Of a DNA stretch of 64,000 bases, positions 14,743 to 25,853 are shown piece by piece (within the stretch, counting starts at the first letter, position 1; each line of letters starts with the position of its first letter). The position numbers and the translations under genes are program-made. The notes below the pieces were generated by a model. The model was not told the origin of the DNA and searched no databases. It worked only from the letters and a program-made list of their open reading frames with translations. Source of the DNA: Pseudarthrobacter sp. AL07 (GTDB lineage Bacteria > Actinomycetota > Actinomycetes > Actinomycetales > Micrococcaceae); the NCBI RefSeq assembly GCF_029960665.1, contig NZ_JASBRB010000006.1, forward strand, positions 62,001-126,000, in the 5' to 3' direction.

Positions 14743-16077
14743 ATGACCCACACCATCCAGCCGGACAATCCCGAGGTCACGCCAGCCCCGGATGCCGCGG
14801 ACCTCCCGGTGTTCACCGGCAGCGCGCCGAAGCCGGCCACCACCGGAGTCCCGGCCGCGCTTAAGCGCCGGATCCCCAAGTATTCGGACCTGGCCCCGCT
14901 GATGCAGTTCAAGAAGCCCGAGTTCAGTAAGGAAGCCCGGCTGAAGCGCGCCAGCACCATCTGGGACCTTCGCGACATGGCCAAGCGCCGCACGCCGCAG
15001 GCCCCGTTCGACTACACCGACGGCGCCGCCGAGGGCGAGATCACCCTGCGCCGCGCCCGGGAGGCCTTCCTGGACATCGAGTTCCGGCCCGGCATCCTGC
15101 GCAACGTCTCCAGCGTCGACCTCAGCACCGACATCCTGGGCAAGCCTTCCCGGCTGCCCCTGGGCATCGCCCCCACCGGCTTCACGCGCATGATGCAGTC
15201 CGAGGGTGAGTACGCCGGATCGCAGGCTGCAGAAGCCGCCGGCATTCCATACACCCTTTCCACCATGGGCACCGCCTCCATCGAGGACGTTGCAGCCGCC
15301 GCCCCGAACGGCCGCAACTGGTTCCAGTTGTATCTGTGGACGGACCGCGACCGGTCGCTGGAGCTGATCGAGCGCGCCGCCAAGGCCGGCAACGACACCC
15401 TTATGGTCACAGTGGACACCGCCGTCGCCGGCGCCCGCCTCCGCGACGTCCGCAACGGCATGACCATTCCGCCGGCACTGACCGTCAAGACCGTCCTGGA
15501 TGCGTCCTACCGGCCGGCCTGGTGGTTCAACTTCCTCACGCACGAGCCGCTGACCTTTGCCTCGCTGTCCCGATACACCGGAACCGTGGCGGACCTCATC
15601 AACTCCATGTTCGACCCCACGCTGACGTTCGAGGACCTGGACTGGCTGCGTGAAACCTGGAAGGGCAAGCTCGTGGTCAAGGGCATCCAGACCGTGGAGG
15701 ACGCCCGCAAGGTGGTGGCCCACGGCGCCGACGGGGTGGTGCTCTCCAACCATGGCGGCCGCCAACTGGACCGCGCACCCATCCCGTTCCACCTGCTGCC
15801 GGGCGTCAAGGAAGCCTTCACCAAGGACAACTCGGACGCGGCCATCATGCTGGACACGGGCATCATGAGCGGCGCGGACATCATCGCGGCCCTGGCCCTG
15901 GGCGCCGACTTCACGCTGATCGGCCGCGCCTACCTGTATGGCCTCATGGCCGGCGGCCGGGCGGGCGTGGACCGCACCCTGCAGATCCTCGAGAAGGACA
16001 TGGCCCGCACCATGGCGCTTCTCGGTGTCAACAAAATCTCCGAGCTGACCCCGAACCACGTGCGCCTGCTCAACTAG
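14743..16077 (+). CDS. lldD: FMN-dependent alpha-hydroxy acid dehydrogenase (L-lactate dehydrogenase type)
   Basis: The 444-residue TIM-barrel flavoprotein belongs to the LldD/glycolate oxidase family. Key motifs are [53 protein letters not shown] (FMN-contact Lys), SNHGGRQLD (catalytic His) and [20 protein letters not shown] with GRAYLYG. It oxidises L-lactate or a related 2-hydroxy acid to the keto acid, probably passing electrons to quinone at the membrane. I chose the ATG at 14743, which has GGAGG 6 nt upstream. The N-terminal ~40 residues are a low-similarity extension. Confidence 0.93.
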   Translation: MTHTIQPDNPEVTPAPDAADLPVFTGSAPKPATTGVPAALKRRIPKYSDLAPLMQFKKPEFSKEARLKRASTIWDLRDMAKRRTPQAPFDYTDGAAEGEITLRRAREAFLDIEFRPGILRNVSSVDLSTDILGKPSRLPLGIAPTGFTRMMQSEGEYAGSQAAEAAGIPYTLSTMGTASIEDVAAAAPNGRNWFQLYLWTDRDRSLELIERAAKAGNDTLMVTVDTAVAGARLRDVRNGMTIPPALTVKTVLDASYRPAWWFNFLTHEPLTFASLSRYTGTVADLINSMFDPTLTFEDLDWLRETWKGKLVVKGIQTVEDARKVVAHGADGVVLSNHGGRQLDRAPIPFHLLPGVKEAFTKDNSDAAIMLDTGIMSGADIIAALALGADFTLIGRAYLYGLMAGGRAGVDRTLQILEKDMARTMALLGVNKISELTPNHVRLLN

Positions 16078-16100
16078 TAGCCCCGCCCGCCCGTCCGCCC

Positions 16101-16165
16101 TGAGTTTTTGTCCAGATAATGGCACCAAAAGTCGATATTCCGGTCATTATCTGGACAAAAACTCA
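16101..16165. repeat. Inverted repeat with perfect 21-bp arms (family 1, copy A)
   Basis: GAGTTTTTGTCCAGATAATG at 16102-16121 is the exact reverse complement of 16145-16164; the flanking bases also pair. The 23-bp centre is unrelated to copy B. It lies between the convergent lldD and ArsR genes and could end transcription from both sides, since the arms carry T5 and A5 runs. Confidence 0.9.
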
Positions 16166-16176
16166 GAGTGGTGGGG

Positions 16177-16719
16177 CTACTTTTTGCGGCCGAACTTGGG
16201 GAGGTTCGGGAGGTTGGCCAGCAGGTCCGCGGCCTTTGTGGCGGCGCGGCCCACGGTGCGGCCGATCTGCTGCGGCACGGTGTCGTCGCTGAGCGGGGCT
16301 ACGGAGCCGCCGGGAATCACGACGGCGGGACTCAGCTCGGCGCCCGGACGCTCCAGGATGGCAGCGATGGCGGCATTGTACGGCAGTGCGGTAGCCACGG
16401 TTTGCTCGGTGCCGGCGTCCGCCACAGCACGGGGTGACTTGGCGACGGCGGCTGCCGCGCCGACGTCGAACGTCTCCAGCCAGCTGACGATCCCCTCAAG
16501 CGGCTTGGGGTTCAGCGCGTAATAGCGCTTCTGGCCCTGCGCCCGCATGCTGACCAGTTGCGCCTCACGGAGGACTTTCAGGTGCTTGGAAATGGTGGGC
16601 TGGCTCGCGGAAAGTTCTTCCACCAACTCGCCCACGGCCTTGTCCCCGGCGCGCAGGGATACCAAAATGTCACGTCGGGTTGCTTCCGCAATGACGGCAA
16701 ATACGTCGTCTGTCACCAT
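16177..16719 (-). CDS. ArsR-type winged-helix regulator
   Basis: The 180-residue protein begins with a compact winged HTH: FAVIAEATRRDILVSLRAGD, VGELVEELSASQPTISKHLK, VLREAQLVSMRAQGQKRYY. The C-terminal 100 residues (Ala/Pro-rich, ending LPKFGRKK) are not a known effector domain. No metal-binding Cys pair is seen, so a metal-sensor role is unlikely. It starts at ATG 16719; a GTG two codons in is an alternative. The target genes are unknown. Confidence 0.85.
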   Translation of the reverse strand: MVTDDVFAVIAEATRRDILVSLRAGDKAVGELVEELSASQPTISKHLKVLREAQLVSMRAQGQKRYYALNPKPLEGIVSWLETFDVGAAAAVAKSPRAVADAGTEQTVATALPYNAAIAAILERPGAELSPAVVIPGGSVAPLSDDTVPQQIGRTVGRAATKAADLLANLPNLPKFGRKK

Positions 16720-16798
16720 GACTCCCACCCTAGCGACATATACGCCCCCGGGCATCAACTATTTCGCCCATGACCGTCCCGCGCGGGTTGAAAAAGGA

Positions 16799-18010
16799 TC
16801 AGTCGAACCAGGGATCAAGGCCGTGCAGCGGGAAAACGGCTTTGCGGGTGGCCATGACCGTACGGTCCACGGCGTCGTTGGGGTCAAAGCCCACTTCCCA
16901 GGAACGCCACCAAAGCTCCGCATCGTCGCCCATCAGGCCCGGGGTGTCCATGCCGAACTTGTCCGAAACATAGGCGCGCCAATCCTCCGGCACCGGGGTC
17001 CGGAGCGGAACGGGACGCCCGGCGGCGATGCCGATCAGGTGGCTCCAGGACCGCGGCACAACGTCGGTGACGCTGTACCCGCCGCCGCCAGTGGCGATCC
17101 AGCGGTCCTCGCAGTGCCGGGCAGCGAGATTCCCGACGGCGGTGGCCGCCTCACGCTGACCGTCCACACTGATGTTCAGATGGGCCAACGGGTCAAGGCG
17201 GTGCGAGTCGCAGCCGTGCTGGCTCACGATGACTTCGGGCTGGAACGCGCCCACGAGCTGCGGCACCACTGCGTGGAAAGCACGCAGCCAGCCGGCATCG
17301 CCGGTGCCCGACGGCAGGGCAATGTTGACGGCACTGCCCTCAGCCTGCGGACCGCCGATCTCGTTCGCGAAACCGGTCCCTGGGAACAGCGTGAGTCCGC
17401 TTTCATGAAGGGAAATGGTCAGGACCCGGGGGTCGTCCCAGAAGATGCTTTCCGTCCCGTCGCCGTGGTGCGCATCAACGTCGATGTACGCCACACGGCG
17501 GATGCCGCCGTCGAGCAGTCTCCGGACGGCAAGGGCGGAGTCGTTATAGATGCAGAAACCGCTGGCGCGGTCACGGGCAGCGTGGTGCATACCCCCGCCG
17601 AAGTTCACGGCGTGGAGCGCGGACCCGTCCAGGATGGCGGACGCAGCGGCCAGGGATCCACCGGCAAGCCTTGCAGCGGCGTCGTGCATACCGGCGAAGG
17701 CTGGATCGTCGTCGGTGCCCAGCCCGCGGGCTTCGTCCGGCGAGGTCGGGTCGTCACTGACCTGGCGGACTGCAGCCACAAACTCAGGCGAGTGCACGGT
17801 TTCCAGTTCGGTATCGGACGCAACCTCCGGGGCCTCCACGGACACATGCGCAAAGTCCAGCAGGCCGAGGCTGCTTGCAAGCCTCGCCGTCAGGTCCAGC
17901 CGCGCGGGAGCCATCGGGTGGCCCGGGCCGAAATTGTAGGCCGTCATGGCGGAATTCCACACCACCATCGTTGGCGGCGCGGGCTGGCTGAGACCGGGCA
18001 GGAATGTCAT
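16799..18010 (-). CDS. acuC: Acetoin utilization protein AcuC, class I/II histone-deacetylase fold
   Basis: The protein of about 403 residues has the zinc deacetylase motifs: GGGMHHAARDRASGFCIYND, AYIDVDAHHGDGTESIF (zinc Asp and His), HESGLTLFPGTG, IVSQHGCDSH and ATGGGGY with the transition-state Tyr. AcuC deacetylates acetyl-CoA synthetase in Bacillus and thus reactivates it. An acsA gene is present at 44 kb, so that pairing is plausible here. TAGCCT lies 7 nt before the ATG at 18010, suggesting a leaderless start; a longer form from 18055 is possible. Confidence 0.85.
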   Translation of the reverse strand: MTFLPGLSQPAPPTMVVWNSAMTAYNFGPGHPMAPARLDLTARLASSLGLLDFAHVSVEAPEVASDTELETVHSPEFVAAVRQVSDDPTSPDEARGLGTDDDPAFAGMHDAAARLAGGSLAAASAILDGSALHAVNFGGGMHHAARDRASGFCIYNDSALAVRRLLDGGIRRVAYIDVDAHHGDGTESIFWDDPRVLTISLHESGLTLFPGTGFANEIGGPQAEGSAVNIALPSGTGDAGWLRAFHAVVPQLVGAFQPEVIVSQHGCDSHRLDPLAHLNISVDGQREAATAVGNLAARHCEDRWIATGGGGYSVTDVVPRSWSHLIGIAAGRPVPLRTPVPEDWRAYVSDKFGMDTPGLMGDDAELWWRSWEVGFDPNDAVDRTVMATRKAVFPLHGLDPWFD

Positions 18011-18115
18011 CAATGACAGGCTACCGGAGGGCGCACCCGGCCCCGGCCCGGCCATAACGCGGGCATTAGTGGTTTACTACTGGAGGAAACAGTTTCAACC
18101 GAGGAAAAGCCCCCC

Positions 18116-19549
18116 ATGACGCAACGCCAGTCGAGGCCCCGGAACCCGGCCAGCTGGCACCCGGCCGCACCGGGGCGCGAAGGCCTCTGGATCTTCACCC
18201 GTATCCGCGACTTCGTTGACGAAATTGCCAACACGTCGCCCGCACGGCTTGCCTTGAGCGCTTTCGGGACGGTCTGCCTGATCTTCACTTTCCTCCTGTC
18301 GCTGCCCATCTCCTCCGCCACCGGTATGGCCACTCCGATCCACCAGGCACTGTTCACGGCGGTGTCCGCCGTCTGCGTGACCGGCCTGACTGTTGTTTCG
18401 ACGGCGGTGCACTGGTCATTTTTCGGCCAACTGGTCATCCTGATCGGCATCTTTGTGGGCGGATTGGGAACGCTGACGCTCGCCTCCCTGCTGGCCCTCA
18501 TGGTGAGCAAGAAGCTTGGCGTCCGCGGCAAACTCATTGCCCAGGAGGCCATGAACAACGCCGGCCGGCTCGGTGAAGTGGGTACGCTGCTGCGCATCGT
18601 CATCACCACGTCCGTGGTGATCGAAGGTGTCCTGGCGCTTGCCCTGGTCCCCCGGTTCCTGACCCTCGGCGAGCCGTTCTGGCAGGCCGTCTGGCACGGT
18701 GTCTTTTACGCCATTTCTTCGTTCAATAACGCCGGATTCACCCCGCATTCAGACGGCATCGTGCCGTATGAGACCGATCCCTGGATCCTCATCCCGCTGA
18801 TGCTCGGCGTATTCCTCGGCAGCCTGGGTTTTCCCGTTGTTATGGTCCTGCAGCAGAACGGGCTCAACTGGAAGAAGTGGAACCTGCACACCAAGCTGAC
18901 CATCCAGGTGTCCTTCATCCTCCTCGCCGCGGGCACCGTGCTGTGGGGCCTGATGGAGTGGGACAACATACGGACCATCGGCGGCATGAACCTCGGCGAC
19001 AAGATCACGCACTCGCTTTTTGCGTCCGTCATGACCCGCTCCGGCGGCTTCAACCTGGTGGACCAGAACCAGTTGGAGTCCACCACCATGCTGCTGACGG
19101 ACGCCCTGATGTTCGCCGGCGGCGGCTCGGCGTCGACTGCGGGCGGCATCAAGGTGACCACGATCGCCGTGATGTTCCTGGCGATCGCGGCCGAAGCCCG
19201 CGGCGACGCGGACGTCAAGGTGTACGGCCGGACCATCCCGCAGGGCACCATGCGGGTGGCCATCTCCGTCATCGTGGCCGGCGCCACGCTGGTCTCCGTC
19301 TCCGCGTTCCTGCTGCTGCAGATCAGCGGCGCATCCCTGGACCGGGTGCTGTTCGAAACCATCTCCGCCTTCGCCACCGTGGGGCTGAGCACCAACCTCA
19401 GCGCCGAGCTGCCGCCGTCGGGCGTTTATGTCCTCACTGCCCTGATGTTCGCGGGCCGTGTGGGCACCGTTACCCTTGCAGCTGGGCTGGCCCTGCGTCA
19501 GCGCAGCCAGCTGTACCACTACCCGGAAGAGAGGCCCATCATTGGCTAA
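18116..19549 (+). CDS. trkH: TrkH/KtrB family potassium transporter, membrane subunit
   Basis: The 477-residue membrane protein has the four-fold pore-loop architecture of TrkH/KtrB. Selectivity-filter Gly residues lie in loops such as AVCVTGLT, SSFNNAGFT, MTRSGGFN and FATVGLSTN. It probably takes up K+ (or Na+-coupled K+). The following trkA overlaps its stop by 8 nt, so the two subunits are made together. Confidence 0.92.
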   Translation: MTQRQSRPRNPASWHPAAPGREGLWIFTRIRDFVDEIANTSPARLALSAFGTVCLIFTFLLSLPISSATGMATPIHQALFTAVSAVCVTGLTVVSTAVHWSFFGQLVILIGIFVGGLGTLTLASLLALMVSKKLGVRGKLIAQEAMNNAGRLGEVGTLLRIVITTSVVIEGVLALALVPRFLTLGEPFWQAVWHGVFYAISSFNNAGFTPHSDGIVPYETDPWILIPLMLGVFLGSLGFPVVMVLQQNGLNWKKWNLHTKLTIQVSFILLAAGTVLWGLMEWDNIRTIGGMNLGDKITHSLFASVMTRSGGFNLVDQNQLESTTMLLTDALMFAGGGSASTAGGIKVTTIAVMFLAIAAEARGDADVKVYGRTIPQGTMRVAISVIVAGATLVSVSAFLLLQISGASLDRVLFETISAFATVGLSTNLSAELPPSGVYVLTALMFAGRVGTVTLAAGLALRQRSQLYHYPEERPIIG

Positions 19550-20228
19550 TTCCTCAGGCGCCCCCAACCGCCCCGCCCACAACGCGCCGGTCCTGGTGAT
19601 CGGGCTGGGCCGCTTCGGTTCATCCACCGCCGAGCAGCTGGTGAAACAGGGCCGCGAGGTGCTGGCGATCGAACGCGACCGGAGCCTGGTCCAGAAATGG
19701 GCACCGCTCCTCACCCACGTGGTGGAGGCCGATGCGACCAACATTGATGCGCTGCGCCAGCTCGGCGCCCAGGAGTTCAGCTCCGCCGTTTGTGGCGTGG
19801 GAACGTCCATCGAGTCCTCGGTGCTGATCACCGTGAACCTGGTGGATCTCGGCATCGAGCATCTTTGGGTCAAGGCCATCACACCCTCGCACGGCAAGAT
19901 CCTCACCCGGATCGGCGCGAACCACGTGATCTACCCGGAGGCCGACGCCGGTGTCCGCGCCGCGCACCTGGTCTCCGGCCGCATGCTGGACTTCATCGAA
20001 TTCGACGACGACTTCGCCATCGTGAAAATGTACCCGCCCCGTGAAACAGTCGGTTTCACGCTGGATGAGTCCAAGGTGCGCTCCAAGTACGGTGTGACCA
20101 TCGTGGGTGTGAAGTCGCCCGGTGAGGACTTCACCTACGCCCGCCCGGAAACCAAGGTGTCCGCCCGCGACATGCTGATCGTGTCCGGGCATGTGGACCT
20201 GCTGGAACGGTTCGCCGCGCGGCCGTAG
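19542..20228 (+). CDS. trkA: TrkA/KtrA family K+ channel regulatory subunit
   Basis: The 228-residue cytoplasmic protein has an RCK_N Rossmann domain (VLVIGLGRFGSSTAEQL, then LAIERD and VEADATN) and an RCK_C domain from about residue 150. It gates the TrkH pore in response to nucleotides. The start is a TTG at 19542 inside the trkH end, with AGAGG 7 nt upstream; longer in-frame forms overlap trkH too far to be likely. Confidence 0.92.
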   Translation: MANSSGAPNRPAHNAPVLVIGLGRFGSSTAEQLVKQGREVLAIERDRSLVQKWAPLLTHVVEADATNIDALRQLGAQEFSSAVCGVGTSIESSVLITVNLVDLGIEHLWVKAITPSHGKILTRIGANHVIYPEADAGVRAAHLVSGRMLDFIEFDDDFAIVKMYPPRETVGFTLDESKVRSKYGVTIVGVKSPGEDFTYARPETKVSARDMLIVSGHVDLLERFAARP

Positions 20229-20235
20229 AACTCCG

Positions 20236-20298
20236 GAGTTTTTGTCCAGATAATGCCTCGAAAAGCCGCTTTTGGGTGCATTATCTGGACAAAAACTC
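20236..20298. repeat. Inverted repeat with perfect 20-bp arms (family 1, copy B)
   Basis: The arms at 20236-20255 and 20279-20298 are base-for-base identical to those of copy A at 16.1 kb. The centre differs and contains a nested AAAAGC/GCTTTT stem. It lies between the convergent trkA and proC genes. Confidence 0.9.
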
Positions 20299-20312
20299 TG
20301 CGCGGCTGGGGA

Positions 20313-21146
20313 TTAGCCGAGCTGCCTGGTGATCTCTGCGGAGCGGTCCGCTGCGGCGCGGGCGCCGGCGGCGATGATGGACGGAATGCCGCGGTCGTCG
20401 AACGTGGCGATGGCCCGTTCGGTGGTGCCATTAGGGCTCGTCACTCCCTTGCGCAGGGCCGAAGGATCGGCGCCCGGCTCAGCCAGCATAAAGCCCGCGC
20501 CTGCGACTGTCTCCCGCGCCAGGAGCAACGACAGCTCGGGATCCAGACCCAGGTCGACGCCGGCAGCGGCCATGGCCTCGGCAAGGTAGAACGCGTAGGC
20601 GGGACCCGAGCCGCTGATGGCCGACACCGCATCCACCTGCTCCTCCGGCACCTCCACCACGGTGCCTGCGGCCCGCAGGATGTCCTTGACTGTCTGGAGC
20701 TGTTCCGGCGTGCAGTTGGTACCGGGTGAAACGGAGACGACGCCGCGGCCCAGCTTCGCAGGGGTGTTCGGCATGGTCCGGATCACCGGTTGTCCGGGAG
20801 GCAGTGCCGCTTCGAGTTGCGCCAGCGATACGGCTGCGGCGACGCTGACAACTACGGCCTTCGGGGACAGGGAGCCGCTGATTTCGCGGGCCAGGTCGAT
20901 GATGCCCACCGGCTTCACACCAAGAATTACGACGGCGGATCCCTTGGCGGCGTCCTTGTTATTGTCCGGTTCCTCGTCGCCAGCGACAGCGGTAATGCCG
21001 TGGTGGCGCAACGCCAGCTCCTCGGCGCGTTCGGCACGCCTGACTGTAGCTATGACGTCGGCGGGGTTGGTCCCGGCGGCCAGTAGGCCCGAGAGGATGG
21101 CTTCGTTCATGGATCCACAGCCCAGAAAGGCGATTCGGTTACTCAT
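20313..21146 (-). CDS. proC: Pyrroline-5-carboxylate reductase
   Basis: The enzyme reduces 1-pyrroline-5-carboxylate to proline with NAD(P)H, the last step of proline synthesis. The 277-residue protein begins with the dinucleotide-binding motif IAFLGCGSMNEAILSGLL. It has the conserved IRTMPNTPAKLGRGV and the ProC signature around AVSAISGSGPAYAFYLAEAM. Length is normal. GATGAT ends 6 nt before the ATG, so the message may be leaderless. Confidence 0.96.
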   Translation of the reverse strand: MSNRIAFLGCGSMNEAILSGLLAAGTNPADVIATVRRAERAEELALRHHGITAVAGDEEPDNNKDAAKGSAVVILGVKPVGIIDLAREISGSLSPKAVVVSVAAAVSLAQLEAALPPGQPVIRTMPNTPAKLGRGVVSVSPGTNCTPEQLQTVKDILRAAGTVVEVPEEQVDAVSAISGSGPAYAFYLAEAMAAAGVDLGLDPELSLLLARETVAGAGFMLAEPGADPSALRKGVTSPNGTTERAIATFDDRGIPSIIAAGARAAADRSAEITRQLG

Positions 21147-21410
21147 GGTTCCATCATCGCAGTTCGGCTGGGCGGCTGCAGAAATGGAACGAATGGGACA
21201 ACGCGGGAACCCGCCGAAACTGATTCACAGCGGACTCCCATGTTCGCTGCAGCTTGCACACAACTTCGCCGCTTAACGTAGTTATTACCTCATTGAGGGT
21301 GCGAGTGATGCGGCAAGCATGGGGATGTTTGCCCGAGGCGCCGGTGGTTTGCAGCAGGTTTTCCCCCATTTTCCTGCTGCGGACGCCGGCGCTTTCGCGT
21401 TAACGCTGTT

Positions 21411-22415
21411 TCAGGCGGGTGTGGACTCGATCGCCTGACGCACCGGGGCGGGCTGCACGATATGCGGGGCCGGATCCAGCGGACCGGCAAAGACCAGCTG
21501 GTCGAGCCGGCGCAGGATCAGCCCTTCACGCAGCGCCCAAGGGCAGATTCTGATCTTTTTGAACTTGAACATTTCCAGGGCGGCCTCGGCCACCAGGGCC
21601 CCGGCGAGGAGCTGATGCGCGCGGGCCTCGGACACGCCCGGCAGGAAGAGCCGGTCCTCGGCCTTCATGGCTGAAATGCGCTGCGCCCAGACGCCCAGGT
21701 CCGTGGCGTTGAGTGTGCGCTTCACGTAGGGGCCTGCGGCGCTGGGGGCGGCCCCTGCGACCCTGGCGAGCGACCTGAACGTCTTGGAGGTGCCGGCCAC
21801 AACATTGGCGCGCCCCAAGCCGTCGAACTGCTTCACTGCGGGGGCCAGCGTGGCCCGGATATAACGGCGCACCTCCTTGACACTCTTGGCGGAAGGCGGG
21901 TCTTCGGCCAGCCAGTCGCGGGTCAGGCGGCTGGCGCCCAAGGGGACGGAGGTGGCCACTTCGGGCAGTTCGTCCTGCCCGAAGGCCATTTCGAAGGAGC
22001 CGCCGCCGATGTCCAGGTTCAGGATCGGTCCCGCACCCCAGCCGTACCAGCGGCGGACGGCGAAGAAGGTCATGGAGGCTTCTTCGCTGCCGGTCAGTTC
22101 CTGCAGGGTGACAGTGGTTTCGTGCTTGACCCGGGCCAGCACTGCAGGGCCGTTAGTGGCTTCACGGATGGCCGACGTACAGAAAGCCAACAGGTCGTCC
22201 GCTTTGTGCCTGGCGGCGAACTCCCAGGCTTCAAGGACGAATTCGGTCAGCTCGTGCTGTCCTTCGTCGGTGATGTTGCCGTCGGTATCCAGGTATTGGA
22301 CCAGGGACAAGGGCCGTTTGTGCGACGCAAAAGGCACCGGACGCGCGCCAGGGTGGGCATCCACCAAGAGAAGGTGGACAGTGTTTGACCCGATATCGAG
22401 GACGCCTAGCCGCAT
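21411..22415 (-). CDS. Ppx/GppA family phosphatase
   Basis: The 334-residue protein has the ASKHA phosphatase fold: DIGSNTVHLLLVD, TSAIREATN, the GSEEA loop and NLDIGGGSFEMAFG. Such enzymes are exopolyphosphatases or pppGpp 5'-phosphohydrolases. At this length only the core domains are present, as in the short actinobacterial Ppx1-like proteins. AATAAT lies 6 nt before the ATG, compatible with a leaderless start. Confidence 0.9.
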   Translation of the reverse strand: MRLGVLDIGSNTVHLLLVDAHPGARPVPFASHKRPLSLVQYLDTDGNITDEGQHELTEFVLEAWEFAARHKADDLLAFCTSAIREATNGPAVLARVKHETTVTLQELTGSEEASMTFFAVRRWYGWGAGPILNLDIGGGSFEMAFGQDELPEVATSVPLGASRLTRDWLAEDPPSAKSVKEVRRYIRATLAPAVKQFDGLGRANVVAGTSKTFRSLARVAGAAPSAAGPYVKRTLNATDLGVWAQRISAMKAEDRLFLPGVSEARAHQLLAGALVAEAALEMFKFKKIRICPWALREGLILRRLDQLVFAGPLDPAPHIVQPAPVRQAIESTPA

Positions 22416-22467
22416 CCTGCCATTATTCCCCCGCCCGGGCCCTCACCCACAACCTGCGCAGAAAATG

Positions 22468-22920
22468 TCAGTTTGCGGAGGCGTCCTCTGGTGCACCGTC
22501 CGGAAGTTCATCGGCGCGCTTGAAGTCGCGCTTGATGTTGGCGACGCCCTCCGGGTTGATCTCAAACCCGTATGCAGCGCCGGGGTTGATCACCATGCCC
22601 AATTCCTCGCCAATGTTGGCGATGATGGCTGCACCCTGGGTCCCCAGGACGTTCGGGGCCGCCTCAAGATACTGCTCGTCGACGCGGCTGGGGTGCGAGA
22701 ACACCGCAAGGACGGGCTCGCCGTCAGCGTTCGCCAATACCAGCGGCTCCACCTGGGAGTCCTCCCCCTCGATCCCGTCGGTGCTGATGACGTAGACCTC
22801 GCTGTTGAGGAAGGACAGGATGACATCCACCGGGCTACCCTCGGGCTGGCCGCCCTGGGCGAGCTTCTCTTCGAGGTCGTTGAGCGGCGTGAGATCGGCT
22901 GTGCCGGGCTGTTCAGTCAT
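22468..22920 (-). CDS. SseB family protein
   Basis: The acidic 150-residue protein matches the SseB N-terminal domain (VYVISTDGIE, PLVLANADGEPVLAVFSHPS, GAAIIANIGEELGMVINPGA). The domain occurs in many actinobacteria without a defined role; the Salmonella secretion name is historical. It lies between topA and the Ppx-like gene on the same strand and may be cotranscribed. Confidence 0.8.
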   Translation of the reverse strand: MTEQPGTADLTPLNDLEEKLAQGGQPEGSPVDVILSFLNSEVYVISTDGIEGEDSQVEPLVLANADGEPVLAVFSHPSRVDEQYLEAAPNVLGTQGAAIIANIGEELGMVINPGAAYGFEINPEGVANIKRDFKRADELPDGAPEDASAN

Positions 22921-22967
22921 GTATCTACTCGACCACGTTGGAGAGCCCGGCGCAATTCCGCCCCTAT

Positions 22968-25697
<2,730 letters not shown>

Positions 25698-25817
25698 GGT
25701 GCTCCTACAGAAAAAGGTTGCTCGGGCAGATGAGCCCATACTCGCCTAGTTCACCATATTTTGGACAATCGTGCGCATTCATGTGGAAAACCCGCCGACT
25801 CATCGGGCACGTCAAGG

Positions 25818-25832
25818 ACCCCGTTTTGGGGT
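25818..25832. terminator. Hairpin after the methyltransferase gene
   Basis: ACCCC at 25818-25822 pairs with GGGGT at 25828-25832. It lies 22 nt past the methyltransferase stop on the minus strand. A long T-run is lacking. Confidence 0.4.
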
Positions 25833-25853
25833 GTTCCAAAGCGCGCCAAACCT

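Noticed and set aside
21154..21369. 71-codon frame upstream of proC
   Set aside because: It covers the region where the proC promoter should be and has no protein-like pattern.
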